Positions 10,273 to 18,019 of a DNA stretch of 64,000 nt are shown here, piece by piece. Made by a program: the position numbers and the translations under genes. The notes below the pieces were generated by a model. That model saw nothing but the letters and a program-made list of their open reading frames with translations, was not told the origin of the DNA and did not search any database. Position 1 is the stretch's first letter. Every line of letters starts with the position of its first letter. This DNA comes from Ruegeria spongiae (GTDB lineage: Bacteria; Pseudomonadota; Alphaproteobacteria; Rhodobacterales; Rhodobacteraceae), in assembly GCF_023502395.1 (NCBI RefSeq), contig NZ_JAMFMB010000013.1, positions 55,873 to 119,872 on the forward strand. Direction: 5' to 3'.

Positions 10273-11244
10273 ATGAGCTTTACCGACTACATCTTCACCG
10301 AATACAACAAACGCACTGCTGCCCTGGCACAAAGCGACAATCCCTACGCTCGGGGAGTCGCCTGGGTCGATGGTGAGTTTGCACCGCTGCATGACGCCCG
10401 CATACCCATATTGGATCAGGGTTTCTTGCACTCCGACCTGACCTATGACGTGCCCGCTGTCTGGGATGGCCGCTTTTTTCGTCTGGATGACCACCTTGAC
10501 CGGTTTGAGGCCAGCATTGCAAAACTGCGGATGCGAAACCCCCTGTCCCGAAAGGACATGCGCGCCAAACTGATCGAAATGGTCGCGATGAGCGGCATCA
10601 GGGATGCCTATGTCCAGATGATCTTGACCAGAGGTCTGCAGTTCATCCGGCAAAGCGCGCCGGAAGATTGCAAGAACTGCTGCTATCTCATGGTCATGCC
10701 GTATGTCTGGGTCATGGGCGAAGAGTTGCAGCGGACCGGCGGCCACGCCATCGTGACCCGCAATGTCCGCCGGATTCCTGCCGGCGCCATCGACCCCACA
10801 ATCAAGAACCTGCAATGGGGCGATTTCACCCGTGGACTTCTGGAGGCACGCGATCGGGGGGCCATGTACCCGATGCTGACGGATGGCGATGGCAACATCA
10901 CCGAGGGGTCAGGGTTCAATGTTGTGTTCGTGAAGGACCAGCATTTGTTTACGGCGCGCAAAGGGGTTCTGGAAGGAGTCACTCGAAAAACAGTTCTCGA
11001 AATATCGGATCGGCTTGGCTTTGCCTGGACATTGGACGATGTCCCGGTCGAGCTTGCTTACACCTGCGACGAATGTTTTTTCGTGACAACCGCAGGTGGC
11101 GTCATGCCGGTTACGCGGATTGATGGAAATCCAGTTGGAAACGGTGAGGCCGGCACTGTTACAAAGGCATTGTGGAAGGGGTATTGGGACACCCACTACG
11201 ACCCAGAGCTGAGTTTTGCAATCGAGTATCGACGACCGCGATGA
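10273..11244 (+). CDS. Class IV PLP aminotransferase, resembling (R)-selective amine transaminases
   Basis: This 323 aa fold-type IV enzyme belongs to the branched-chain/D-amino-acid aminotransferase superfamily. The Schiff-base lysine is Lys178 (IDPTIKNLQWGD) and the conserved EGSGFN (Glu211) and TTAGGVMPV motifs are present. From memory, layout and motifs (ILDQGFLHSD, IDPxxKNxQWGD, GITRKTVLEI-like) follow the Arthrobacter (R)-amine transaminase closely, more than IlvE. The long N-terminal extension before the first strand also fits. With the class III aminotransferase just upstream, the cluster has amine-removing enzymes of two unrelated folds. Substrate and stereochemistry are inferred. 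Confidence 0.88.
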   Translation: MSFTDYIFTEYNKRTAALAQSDNPYARGVAWVDGEFAPLHDARIPILDQGFLHSDLTYDVPAVWDGRFFRLDDHLDRFEASIAKLRMRNPLSRKDMRAKLIEMVAMSGIRDAYVQMILTRGLQFIRQSAPEDCKNCCYLMVMPYVWVMGEELQRTGGHAIVTRNVRRIPAGAIDPTIKNLQWGDFTRGLLEARDRGAMYPMLTDGDGNITEGSGFNVVFVKDQHLFTARKGVLEGVTRKTVLEISDRLGFAWTLDDVPVELAYTCDECFFVTTAGGVMPVTRIDGNPVGNGEAGTVTKALWKGYWDTHYDPELSFAIEYRRPR

Positions 11245-11324
11245 CCTGAGACGGGTTAGGAAGTCGTAGACGCTCCGCTGGTTTCGACCTGTCACGGTGG
11301 TCTTGCAACGACCCGAATGAAGGC

Positions 11325-11505
11325 GCCTATGGTAGAAATTGCATGATTGGCCAGGATCTGGCGAGAAACGTTTTTCAGGTGCGCGGAGCAAATCACACGG
11401 ATCACGCTGTTTTTTGGAAAGGACCACGCAGAGGTCATCCCTTGAGTTCTTTGCCAAGTTACCGGGGTGCTTGGTGGCGATGCCGGCCCGTGCCAAGCCG
11501 CTTTG
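11325..11505 (+). mobile_element. Decayed IS110-family transposase, N-terminal fragment
   Basis: Two reading frames joined by a frameshift near base 11415 give an IS110-like N-terminus: IGQDLARNVFQVRG in one frame, then RSSLEFFAKLPGCLVAM in the next. These match the pattern IGxDxAKNxFQVHG ... FFxxLPPCLVGMEA that I know for IS110 transposases. Nothing of the central or C-terminal domains follows and I found no ends. It is a dead remnant marking the start of the decayed zone. Confidence 0.6.
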
Positions 11506-11719
11506 TGACATTGAGTCCGACAAAACTGAGCTGACCGATACTGCGGATCGCAATCCGGCGTTGGAAAACTACCTAATCCGCCAATATAGGGTCTGGGCCG
11601 AAAGCACCGGCGTACAGGATTGGAACGAAGCGCTGCCACAGTTGGTTCGGGCTTGGAATATTGAAACCGCCAGTGAGTGACACCGCAACGCAGGAAATGT
11701 AATTCGAACTTGGCAGTCT
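11506..11719 (+). other. Gene-poor remnant sequence after the IS110 fragment
   Basis: The frame carrying the second half of the IS110 fragment stays open to a stop at 11680 and encodes about 58 further residues, including NPALENYLIRQYRVWAE, which look protein-like. I do not recognise them. There is no good start codon or ribosome site, so this is probably the tail of another disrupted gene joined to the transposase fragment. Confidence 0.3.
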
Positions 11720-12268
11720 TTACATGGCCAGAACGTCTTTCGTGAATTTAACGGCAGCTATCTCGCCCTCAAGCGTCGCCATACTGACTGAGTGAACCAA
11801 GCTTGCACTATGGGATTTTCCGTCCGGCCCGGCAATGCCGTAAGTCCAGACTGCATCAGCGGCATAGATGGGTTGAAATCCAAGATCAGCCGCACTGCGA
11901 GTGGTCGATTCCACGCAATGATTTGCGGTTGCTCCGCAAAGGACGACCCGTTCGACGCCCGCATTTTGCAGAATGGTCTGCAATGGTGTTCCCACAAACC
12001 CGCTGCTACCGGTCTTGATGACAACGGGTTCACCCTGTGCCGGGGCAGCGACGGGTTGAACTACGGCGCCCGGAGCATCCGGATGGAACGGATCGTCAGG
12101 GCTCGTGCCGTGATGATGAACATGCACGACCGTGCTGTTGTTGCTTCGAAACTTTTCCAGCAGCAGGGCAATATTGCTCTCCGCTTCTGGACAGGAGCGA
12201 TCCACGCCCGAAGCATCCTCGTGCGCCAACGCCATCTGAACATCAATCACCAGTAGTGCGGTTTTCAT
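11720..12268 (-). CDS. Isochorismatase-like cysteine hydrolase
   Basis: This 182 aa cytoplasmic hydrolase has the family's Asp-Lys-Cys triad, seen as Asp9 (LLVIDVQ), Lys85 (VIKTGSSGF) and Cys118 (GATANHCVEST). The cis-peptide-type segment before Cys is GATAN instead of the commoner GVATN, a minor change. Such enzymes cleave amides or N-carbamoyl bonds (nicotinamidase, N-carbamoylsarcosine amidase) or isochorismate. The ATG at 12268 is preferred, but a GTG two codons upstream is equally close to the ribosome site. It lies 12 bases after the oxygenase gene and is clearly in its operon, so a small amide made by or with the oxygenase is a reasonable guess. Confidence 0.88.
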   Translation of the reverse strand: MKTALLVIDVQMALAHEDASGVDRSCPEAESNIALLLEKFRSNNSTVVHVHHHGTSPDDPFHPDAPGAVVQPVAAPAQGEPVVIKTGSSGFVGTPLQTILQNAGVERVVLCGATANHCVESTTRSAADLGFQPIYAADAVWTYGIAGPDGKSHSASLVHSVSMATLEGEIAAVKFTKDVLAM

Positions 12269-12280
12269 CTTCACCCATCC

Positions 12281-13141
12281 TTATGCAATCGCGCCGGTCT
12301 TGCGATTGGCCAGTATCTGTTCCACCCGCTTGCCATATATACGAATATTGATCTCGTCCCCAATCACCCTGCCGGGTTGTTCGTCATAGGTCATAATGGC
12401 GGAAATACGCGGATGGTTGCCTTCTACCTCTGTCACGCCGTGCAATGAGTATCCGCCGCGGAACAGGGTAAACGTGCCAGCCCCTCGCGAGAATGTCTGT
12501 GCCAGGGACATATCACCTCCCAATAGCCGGTCCACAGCCTCCCGGTCTTCCTCTTCGTCCGTCCGGGAATTTGGAAGGAAGGTGAACTCGCCTCCAGTTT
12601 CGGCGGCCTGCAGAAGCAAGGTCACCGTGCACTCGGTCGTATCGTAATGCCAGGCGTGCCAGCTTCCCGGTTGCAAGGCGACGACATTGAGCGCCTGGAA
12701 TTCATCTGCACAGCGGTAGAGTTGTTCCTTCATCTGCACCCGTCGCACAAATTCCGTCAAGATTTCAGATTTATAGAGCTGTTTGAGCGCGGTCTCGGCG
12801 GGTATCTGATCATCGGCAAGCTGCACAGCGCTATGGATGAACTCTTTCCGGCGCGCATCGTCTTTGGGCAGCGACGGGTCAACCGCACCCTGATAGATGT
12901 TCCGCTTCACATTCAGGACCTCGGCGGTTGGCAACAGCGCATTCGCCTCTGTGTTTAACCGAGCCAAAGCATCGGACTGCAGGAATCCTTCCAGGTTGCA
13001 CCAGCCATTGCTGTCGATGCTGCTCTGGCATTCGGCCAAAAATTCCGCACCCGGATTATTGTCCAGATCGGCTATCGGGTAACGGTCGAGGTCAACAAGA
13101 TCCAAAACGACGTCCCGTTGGGTTTGGCTGGTGTCGGCCAT
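12281..13141 (-). CDS. 2-oxoglutarate/Fe(II)-dependent oxygenase
   Basis: This 286 aa enzyme carries the non-haem iron facial triad: His165 and Asp167 (WHAWHYDTT), His234 (YSLHGV), plus Arg245 (HPRISAI) for the 2OG carboxylate. The fold should be a cupin-like jelly roll. The family looks like ArpA-type or free-amino-acid oxygenases; I cannot name the substrate. The iron-binding Asp is intact, which argues for hydroxylation, because halogenases of related families replace this residue with Gly or Ala. The ATG at 13141 follows AAAGGAG. It is the first gene of the operon with the isochorismatase-like hydrolase and is divergent from a LysR regulator. Confidence 0.85.
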   Translation of the reverse strand: MADTSQTQRDVVLDLVDLDRYPIADLDNNPGAEFLAECQSSIDSNGWCNLEGFLQSDALARLNTEANALLPTAEVLNVKRNIYQGAVDPSLPKDDARRKEFIHSAVQLADDQIPAETALKQLYKSEILTEFVRRVQMKEQLYRCADEFQALNVVALQPGSWHAWHYDTTECTVTLLLQAAETGGEFTFLPNSRTDEEEDREAVDRLLGGDMSLAQTFSRGAGTFTLFRGGYSLHGVTEVEGNHPRISAIMTYDEQPGRVIGDEINIRIYGKRVEQILANRKTGAIA

Positions 13142-13200
13142 GATGATCTCCTTTGAAAATCTCGATCGGCCAGAGGGAACAGTGACCTTACCCGGTACTA

Positions 13201-13215
13201 TGCAGAGGCTCTGCA
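13201..13215. promoter_or_regulatory. Perfect palindrome in the divergent oxygenase/LysR promoter region
   Basis: TGCAGAGGCTCTGCA is a perfect 15-bp palindrome midway in the 130-base gap between the oxygenase start (13141) and the LysR start (13272). Position and symmetry fit a binding site of the adjacent LysR regulator, which would then control both directions. Confidence 0.5.
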
Positions 13216-13271
13216 GCCAGATAAAACGAAACAAAACACGATCATGAACATAAAAAGCTTATGAGTATGTC

Positions 13272-14141
13272 ATGCGCCATAACTTGAACCTGAACTGGCT
13301 GCGTAGTTTTGAAGCGGCCGCACGGCTACTGAGTTTCACGTCGGCGAGCCACGAGATCGGCCTGACCCAGACGGCCGTAAGTCAGCATATCAAGGCGCTG
13401 GAGGCCCAGCTTGGCGAGAAGCTGTTCGAGCGCCGCCCCAAAAGCCTGCAACTAACCGATGTGGGTCAAGCTTATCTGCTGACTGTCCGCGAAGCCCTGA
13501 TCACGATCGAGATGTCGACCACCGGCCTGTTTGGTCCCCAAGAGGCCAGCACGATCACAGTACGTGCCTCTATGGCGCTCATTATGTGGCTAACTCCGAG
13601 ATTGGAAAGCTTCTTGCGTGATCATCCGGATACCAGCGTCAAACTGATAACCTCAATCTGGAAAAATCCATCTGATCAACACCCGGTCGACGTGGATATC
13701 GTTTTGGCTTCCAAAGAGTATGCAAGATCGGATCTCGAGTTGCTTTCGGATGAAGCGATTGTCCCGATTTTCCGTGCGGCATACGATGGAGGGATAAATG
13801 GACCCAAGGACCTGCTCCTGCACCCCTCAATTCACATCTTGGGCTTCGACGACCACTGGGCGCGCTACCTAGCCGCCTTTTCTCTCAAACCGGCAAGCCT
13901 CAGTGCGCGCCTGGTTACCGACACTTCTACTGCTGCGATCGAGATGGTTGCTGCTGGTTTGGGTTGTGCCGTAATCATTGAGCGCTTTGCGCTAGGGGCG
14001 ATTAATGCCGGACAGAATATTCGGATCGTCGGCGATGCGGCGGCTTTGGGGCAGTCACACTATCTGGTTCGGACTGAGCATCACATAGTGCACCGACCAC
14101 AAGCCGAAGCGTTCAATTCCTGGCTTCGACAACAGTTCTGA
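13272..14141 (+). CDS. LysR-type transcriptional regulator
   Basis: This 289 aa DNA-binding regulator has a winged helix-turn-helix at about residues 9-68 (FTSASHEIGLTQTAVSQHIKALE, shown here only as a family hallmark). A periplasmic-binding-protein-like effector domain fills the rest. It is divergent from the 2OG oxygenase and hydrolase genes, the classic LysR arrangement, so it probably controls them in response to their substrate. A palindrome at 13201-13215 lies between the two starts. It resembles the GcvA-like branch, and the length is normal. Confidence 0.92.
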   Translation: MRHNLNLNWLRSFEAAARLLSFTSASHEIGLTQTAVSQHIKALEAQLGEKLFERRPKSLQLTDVGQAYLLTVREALITIEMSTTGLFGPQEASTITVRASMALIMWLTPRLESFLRDHPDTSVKLITSIWKNPSDQHPVDVDIVLASKEYARSDLELLSDEAIVPIFRAAYDGGINGPKDLLLHPSIHILGFDDHWARYLAAFSLKPASLSARLVTDTSTAAIEMVAAGLGCAVIIERFALGAINAGQNIRIVGDAAALGQSHYLVRTEHHIVHRPQAEAFNSWLRQQF

Positions 14142-14189
14142 GTTTTTGAGCACCGATGCTGCAAATTTCTAGAACCGAACATTTCGTTT

Positions 14190-14560
14190 CATGGTCCAAA
14201 CGGCAGCTTCTTTGGGCGAAGTGCGCGTTCTGACCGTATTTCTCGATCCCTACAATTGCAAGTTCCTCGCGAAGTGTCTGATGGCCCCTGTTGGCAAAGA
14301 CGATGACTGTGACAACGAGATTTTTGGGGGTCATCGTCCACAAGGATTGCAAAGTACACCTTGCCGAACCATCGCCGATCAGAGCGATGACTTCGCGGTC
14401 GGGGCAAACGATGGCGGCGTCGGTGGCACAAGGCAAACACAGGCCGATCGCCCTCCGGTGCCTGCCAAGCCTTCAGGCGGTCAGGCTGTTGCCATAGGCG
14501 GAATGACATGAAACCCGGAAGTTGCTGTTTCATCACACACAATCGCGTTCTCGGAGATTT
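14190..14560 (-). pseudogene. Broken TPP-dependent decarboxylase/acetolactate-synthase-like gene, C-terminal fragment
   Basis: Reading the minus strand, one frame gives ENAIVCDETATSG and GLAGTGG. After a one-base loss near 14451 the next frame gives IGLCLPCATDAAIVCPDREV, then ALIGDGSARCTLQSLW and IVFANRG. This is the C-terminal ThDP-binding domain of an acetolactate-synthase or benzoylformate-decarboxylase-like enzyme, with its GDG...N motif. The missing base falls inside the normally invariant TGG(A/S)IG motif, and a TGA lies at 14479-14481. Both the N-terminal two thirds and the C-terminus are absent. An intact paralogous family member is at 24886-26556. Confidence 0.75.
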
Positions 14561-14562
14561 AG

Positions 14563-14796
14563 GCCGACAGTGCCAATCCAACATTTACCAATGTCATCTT
14601 TCCGCTCGGGATATCAGGCAGATTCCCGATGGACTTCCATGGCAATCTGCTTTCACCATCCGCGACCGACCACAATTGCGGTTACAGTGAATTGGCAGGC
14701 GCTCCCACGGCAGCAACCAACACCGAAGCGCTCTTCACAAACTTTGGTATGGCAGACATGCTGAAGCTGAACGTGGCTGCCAAGAAAACCGCATGA
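14563..14796 (+). pseudogene. Unidentified coding-like fragment, 77 codons, no start
   Basis: An open plus-strand stretch after a TAG at 14560-14562 encodes protein-like sequence (NPTFTNVIFPLG ... FHGNLLSPSATDHNCGYSE ... TNTEALFTNFGMADMLKLN) and ends with TGA at 14794-14796. It has no ribosome site or convincing start. I do not recognise the family. The regular composition and its position between a pseudogene and an SDR gene suggest the tail of a deleted gene. Confidence 0.35.
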
Positions 14797-14878
14797 ACAA
14801 ATTGGCTGACTTGATTGGAAACGGTCAGCCACCGCCGTAACGCCTTTAACTCTGGCATCCTGAAAAGGGATAATCAAT

Positions 14879-15718
14879 ATGACGCACCCCGCATTTCAAT
14901 CTGGTTCCGTAGCTGTCGTGACAGGTGGCGCTTCAGGCATTGGCCTCGCCGCCGCAGCCATATTTGCTGGAATGGGCATGAAGGTTGTCGCTGTAGACCG
15001 CGACACAGACAAGCTGGCCGCAGCGGAAGAGACCCTGCGCGCCGCAGGCGCTGCGGACGTGATGACGGCCGCCACAGATGTCTCAGACCGCGTGCAAGTC
15101 GAAGCTCTTGAAAAAGAGGTGACTACACGTTTCGGAGGTGCGGATATCCTGATGAACAATGCAGGTGTCGGTGGCCGCACGTCGTGCCTGACCGCACTCA
15201 ATGTCTGGGAGAAGATACTGGGCGTCAATCTTTGGGGAGCCATCCACGGGACGCAAGTGTTCGCGCCGGGCATGATCGAACGGGGTCGCCCAGGCGCAGT
15301 TATCAATACCGGGTCCAAGCAGGGCATCACAACACCGCCCGGAAACCCGGCCTACAACATGTCCAAGGCGGGCCTAAAAGTATTCACCGAAGCACTCGCG
15401 CACGAGCTACGAAACACTGAAGGTAGCCACATTACGGCACATCTTTTGGTGCCGGGCTTTGTTCATACGGCAATGATCGGCGCGACCGAAAAGCCCGCAG
15501 CCGCATGGACCGCAGAACAAACGGCCGATTTCTTCATAGAAAGCGTGAATCGTGGCGATTTCTACATTCTTTGCCCCGACAATGACGTACCCCGTAGGCT
15601 GGACGAAAATCGCATTGCATGGGCCGCCGGCGACATCATCGAAAACCGCCCCCCGCTCAGCCGCTGGCACCCGGACTACGCTGACTCTTTTGCAGCCTAT
15701 ATTGCCCGAGACAGCTAG
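14879..15718 (+). CDS. Short-chain dehydrogenase/reductase
   Basis: This 279 aa NAD(P)-dependent oxidoreductase has the cofactor motif TGGASGIG at about residues 16-23, the NNAGVGG motif, and the catalytic pair Tyr159 and Lys163 (PAYNMSKAG). It has a C-terminal extension after the classical SDR core (DNDVPRRLDENRIAWAAGD region). The ATG at 14879 follows AAAAGGGA. It stands alone in a decayed region: upstream are pseudogene remnants and downstream is a hairpin and about 800 bases without a gene. The substrate is unknown. Confidence 0.9.
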   Translation: MTHPAFQSGSVAVVTGGASGIGLAAAAIFAGMGMKVVAVDRDTDKLAAAEETLRAAGAADVMTAATDVSDRVQVEALEKEVTTRFGGADILMNNAGVGGRTSCLTALNVWEKILGVNLWGAIHGTQVFAPGMIERGRPGAVINTGSKQGITTPPGNPAYNMSKAGLKVFTEALAHELRNTEGSHITAHLLVPGFVHTAMIGATEKPAAAWTAEQTADFFIESVNRGDFYILCPDNDVPRRLDENRIAWAAGDIIENRPPLSRWHPDYADSFAAYIARDS

Positions 15719-15724
15719 CTAAAA

Positions 15725-15755
15725 CGCGCAGCAGCGTCTTCGGAGAAGCTGCGCG
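15725..15755 (+). terminator. Hairpin after the lone SDR gene
   Basis: CGCGCAGC at 15725-15732 pairs perfectly with GCTGCGCG at 15748-15755, with an inner TCT/AGA pair around a UUCG-like turn. It starts six bases after the stop. The T-run is absent, so efficiency is uncertain. Confidence 0.5.
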
Positions 15756-16048
15756 CTGCAGCGGTGTTCGGTTCGAAATCAAATGACCGCTCTAGGGTCA
15801 CTGCACCGCTGCGAAGCGAGTAAGGTGAATGCCGACTATGGGCCGTGAGCAACGATCGGCGCTCCTCCAGCGGGCATAAAGGCTGCACCGCATCCGAGGT
15901 CTTGAAAGAGCCTATTGTAACGAATGCTGTACTCGGAACCAATGGCAACTACCGAGTCAGTGGACGTTGAGACGGATAGGATTTGGCGACCGGCTATATG
16001 TCGGCGCCACGTTACGCCCAGAAAATGTCCGACGCCTGCGAGATGTTC

Positions 16049-16101
16049 GATCCCACGGTATGATGATGCGGTCCATTCGATGGAATGGAAGAACGCATTA
16101 T
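16049..16101 (+). repeat. 53-bp dispersed repeat, copy 1 (copy 2 at 38403-38455)
   Basis: The 53 bases match 38403-38455 at 45 positions without gaps, with one exact 20-base run. That run contains the inverted repeat TCCATTC-GATG-GAATGGA. Read in frame on the plus strand, both copies encode the same short peptide pattern (IPRYDDAVHSMEWKNAL here) with mostly conservative changes, hinting at a lost protein-coding origin. Confidence 0.7.
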
Positions 16102-16254
16102 GGGACAGATACGTCACGGGAGCGCCACGACACTGCAGCGGGTATTCTGAACGTGAACACGATCCTGAAACTGTTTGGCTGCCCCGGTCAAATTGCAAAC
16201 GATCAGGTCCAAGTTTCTGAGTAGCATGATCAAGCAAGAACACAGATTTGCCAG

Positions 16255-16473
16255 ATGGCGCGTTCGGCACATGGGCGGATTCAACGCTTCGCTTCAACAA
16301 TAGCGACGCTTGATGGAGGCGAAGTGGCGCACCTGATCCACAAGGGTCAATTCAAGCCGGGACATTGTCTTTTTAAACAACTTGCCGACCAAGCTCGAAT
16401 AACTCTGATGCGTTCGCTGATAAAGTTCGCCGTACGCAAAAATTTGCAGCGATACCAAAAAAATGAGTTCTGA
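16255..16473 (+). mobile_element. Possible IS6-family transposase C-terminal remnant
   Basis: The open frame contains IATLDGGEVAHLIHKGQF followed by LFKQLADQA, which resembles the end of IS6-type DDE transposases (G-I-E-x-AHMIRKGQF ... FxQFAxLA). The catalytic DDE residues are absent and no terminal repeats were found. It is a short relic at best; the match rests on about 30 residues recognised by eye. Confidence 0.4.
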
Positions 16474-16588
16474 GTAATCATAGCACTTGGGCTGGAGAAG
16501 AAAATTTTTCCTGTCGTCAGAATTTCTTGAATATGCAGACGCGCCTATTGCCACATAGTTCGCCGGAAATCGACGTCAGGAGCTGCAT

Positions 16589-18016
16589 ATGACCAATTTG
16601 AACCTCATTGGCGGGGAATGGGTCGCCGCACAGGCGGAAATTGACAACCGGAGCCCGGCGAATCCAGATGATTTGGTCGGGATGTTCGCACGTGGCGATG
16701 CTGGTGCGGTCGATGACGCGGTACAGGCCGCCACGCAGTCGTTTCCGGGTTGGGCGGCGGCGTCGCCCCAGTATCGCGCGGATATTCTTGATCGCGCAGG
16801 CAGCACCATCCTGAACCGCAGCGCCGAGATCGGGCGCATTCTTGCCCGTGAAGAGGGCAAGACTCTGGCCGAAGCAACCGGAGAGGCGGTGCGGGCCGGG
16901 CAATTGTTCAAATTCTACGCAGGCGAAGCTGTTCGGCTGACCGGCGATGCCATTGCATCAATTCGCGATGGGGTCGATGTGGAAGTGACGCGTGAACCTC
17001 TGGGAGTGATCGGCCTGATTACCCCCTGGAACTTCCCCATTGCCATTCCAGCCTGGAAAGCTGCACCGGCCGTGGCCTTTGGCAATACCGTGGTCATGAA
17101 ACCTGCCGAGCAAACGCCTGCATCGGCCCATATCCTGGCCGAAATCCTGCACGAATCGGGGTGCCCGCCAGGCGTATTCAACCTGGTGATGGGTCCGGGT
17201 TCGGTAATCGGCAACGCGCTGGTCGAACACCCGCAAGTGGCCGCGATCTCGTTTACGGGGTCGGAGGGCGTCGGCCAGCGCATCGCCGAAGGCTGTGCCC
17301 GCCAGGGCAAGAAGCTGCAGATGGAAATGGGCGGCAAGAACCCGATGGTGGTGATGGCGGATGCCGATCTGGACGTGGCCATCGGCGCGTGCATCAACGG
17401 CGCGTTCTTCTCGACGGGGCAGCGCTGCACCGCGTCCTCTCGTCTGATCGTTGAGGAAGGTGTTCACGACGCCTTTGTGGACCGCATGCAATCCGCCATG
17501 CGCAAGCTTGTGTTGGGTGACCCGCTGGACGCGGCAACGCAAATCGGACCGGTGGCATCGGAAAGCCAGCTGCGCGGCAACCTGGGTTATGTCGATCTGG
17601 CGCGCACGGAAGGTGCCGAGGTGATCGGCGGCGCACAGCTGGACCGCCCGGGATACTTTCAGGCACCGGCGATGTTTGTGAATGCGACCAATGATATGCG
17701 AACCAGCCGGGAAGAGATTTTTGGCCCCTGCGCCAGCATCATCAAGGCCAGCGATTTCGATCACGCGGTGGCTTTGGCGAATGATACCAAATTCGGGCTG
17801 AGCTCTGGCATCTGCACCAGCTCGCTCCGCTATGCGCGTGACTTCAAGCGACGGTCGGAAGCGGGGATGGTGATGGTGAACCTGCCCACGGCGGGCGTGG
17901 ATTACCATGTTCCGTTCGGGGGTCGCAAAAGCTCGTCTGTCGGCTCGCGTGAACAAGGGCGCTATGCGGTGGACTTCTACACCTCGGTCAAGACCGCCTA
18001 TACGTTTGCGGGCTGA
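16589..18016 (+). CDS. NAD(P)-dependent aldehyde dehydrogenase (2-oxoglutarate/succinate semialdehyde dehydrogenase-like)
   Basis: This 475 aa enzyme oxidises a semialdehyde to its carboxylate. PWNFPIAIP, base Glu246 (MEMGGKNPMVV) and nucleophile Cys280 (GQRCTASSR) are all intact. The GGKNPMVVMADADLD stretch and overall sequence recall alpha-ketoglutaric-semialdehyde dehydrogenases. AGGAG precedes the ATG. It heads the long plus-strand catabolic cluster, with the FAD dehydrogenase starting four bases after its stop. If the assignment is right, the pathway would end at 2-oxoglutarate or succinate and feed the TCA cycle. Confidence 0.9.
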   Translation: MTNLNLIGGEWVAAQAEIDNRSPANPDDLVGMFARGDAGAVDDAVQAATQSFPGWAAASPQYRADILDRAGSTILNRSAEIGRILAREEGKTLAEATGEAVRAGQLFKFYAGEAVRLTGDAIASIRDGVDVEVTREPLGVIGLITPWNFPIAIPAWKAAPAVAFGNTVVMKPAEQTPASAHILAEILHESGCPPGVFNLVMGPGSVIGNALVEHPQVAAISFTGSEGVGQRIAEGCARQGKKLQMEMGGKNPMVVMADADLDVAIGACINGAFFSTGQRCTASSRLIVEEGVHDAFVDRMQSAMRKLVLGDPLDAATQIGPVASESQLRGNLGYVDLARTEGAEVIGGAQLDRPGYFQAPAMFVNATNDMRTSREEIFGPCASIIKASDFDHAVALANDTKFGLSSGICTSSLRYARDFKRRSEAGMVMVNLPTAGVDYHVPFGGRKSSSVGSREQGRYAVDFYTSVKTAYTFAG

Positions 18017-18019
18017 ACC

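Larger units (their letters stand above)
15719..16588. other. 870-base decayed region without an intact gene
   Basis: No open frame here has a good ribosome site, conserved motifs or consistent codon use. The region holds the hairpin at 15725-15755, one copy of a 53-bp repeat also found after znuB (16049-16101), and a transposase-like tail (16255-16473). The last roughly 100 bases before 16589 are AT-rich and probably carry the promoter of the large downstream cluster. Confidence 0.6.

Noticed and set aside
12281..13141. Non-haem iron halogenase
   Set aside because: The iron-binding Asp167 is present, whereas halogenases of this type carry Gly or Ala there.
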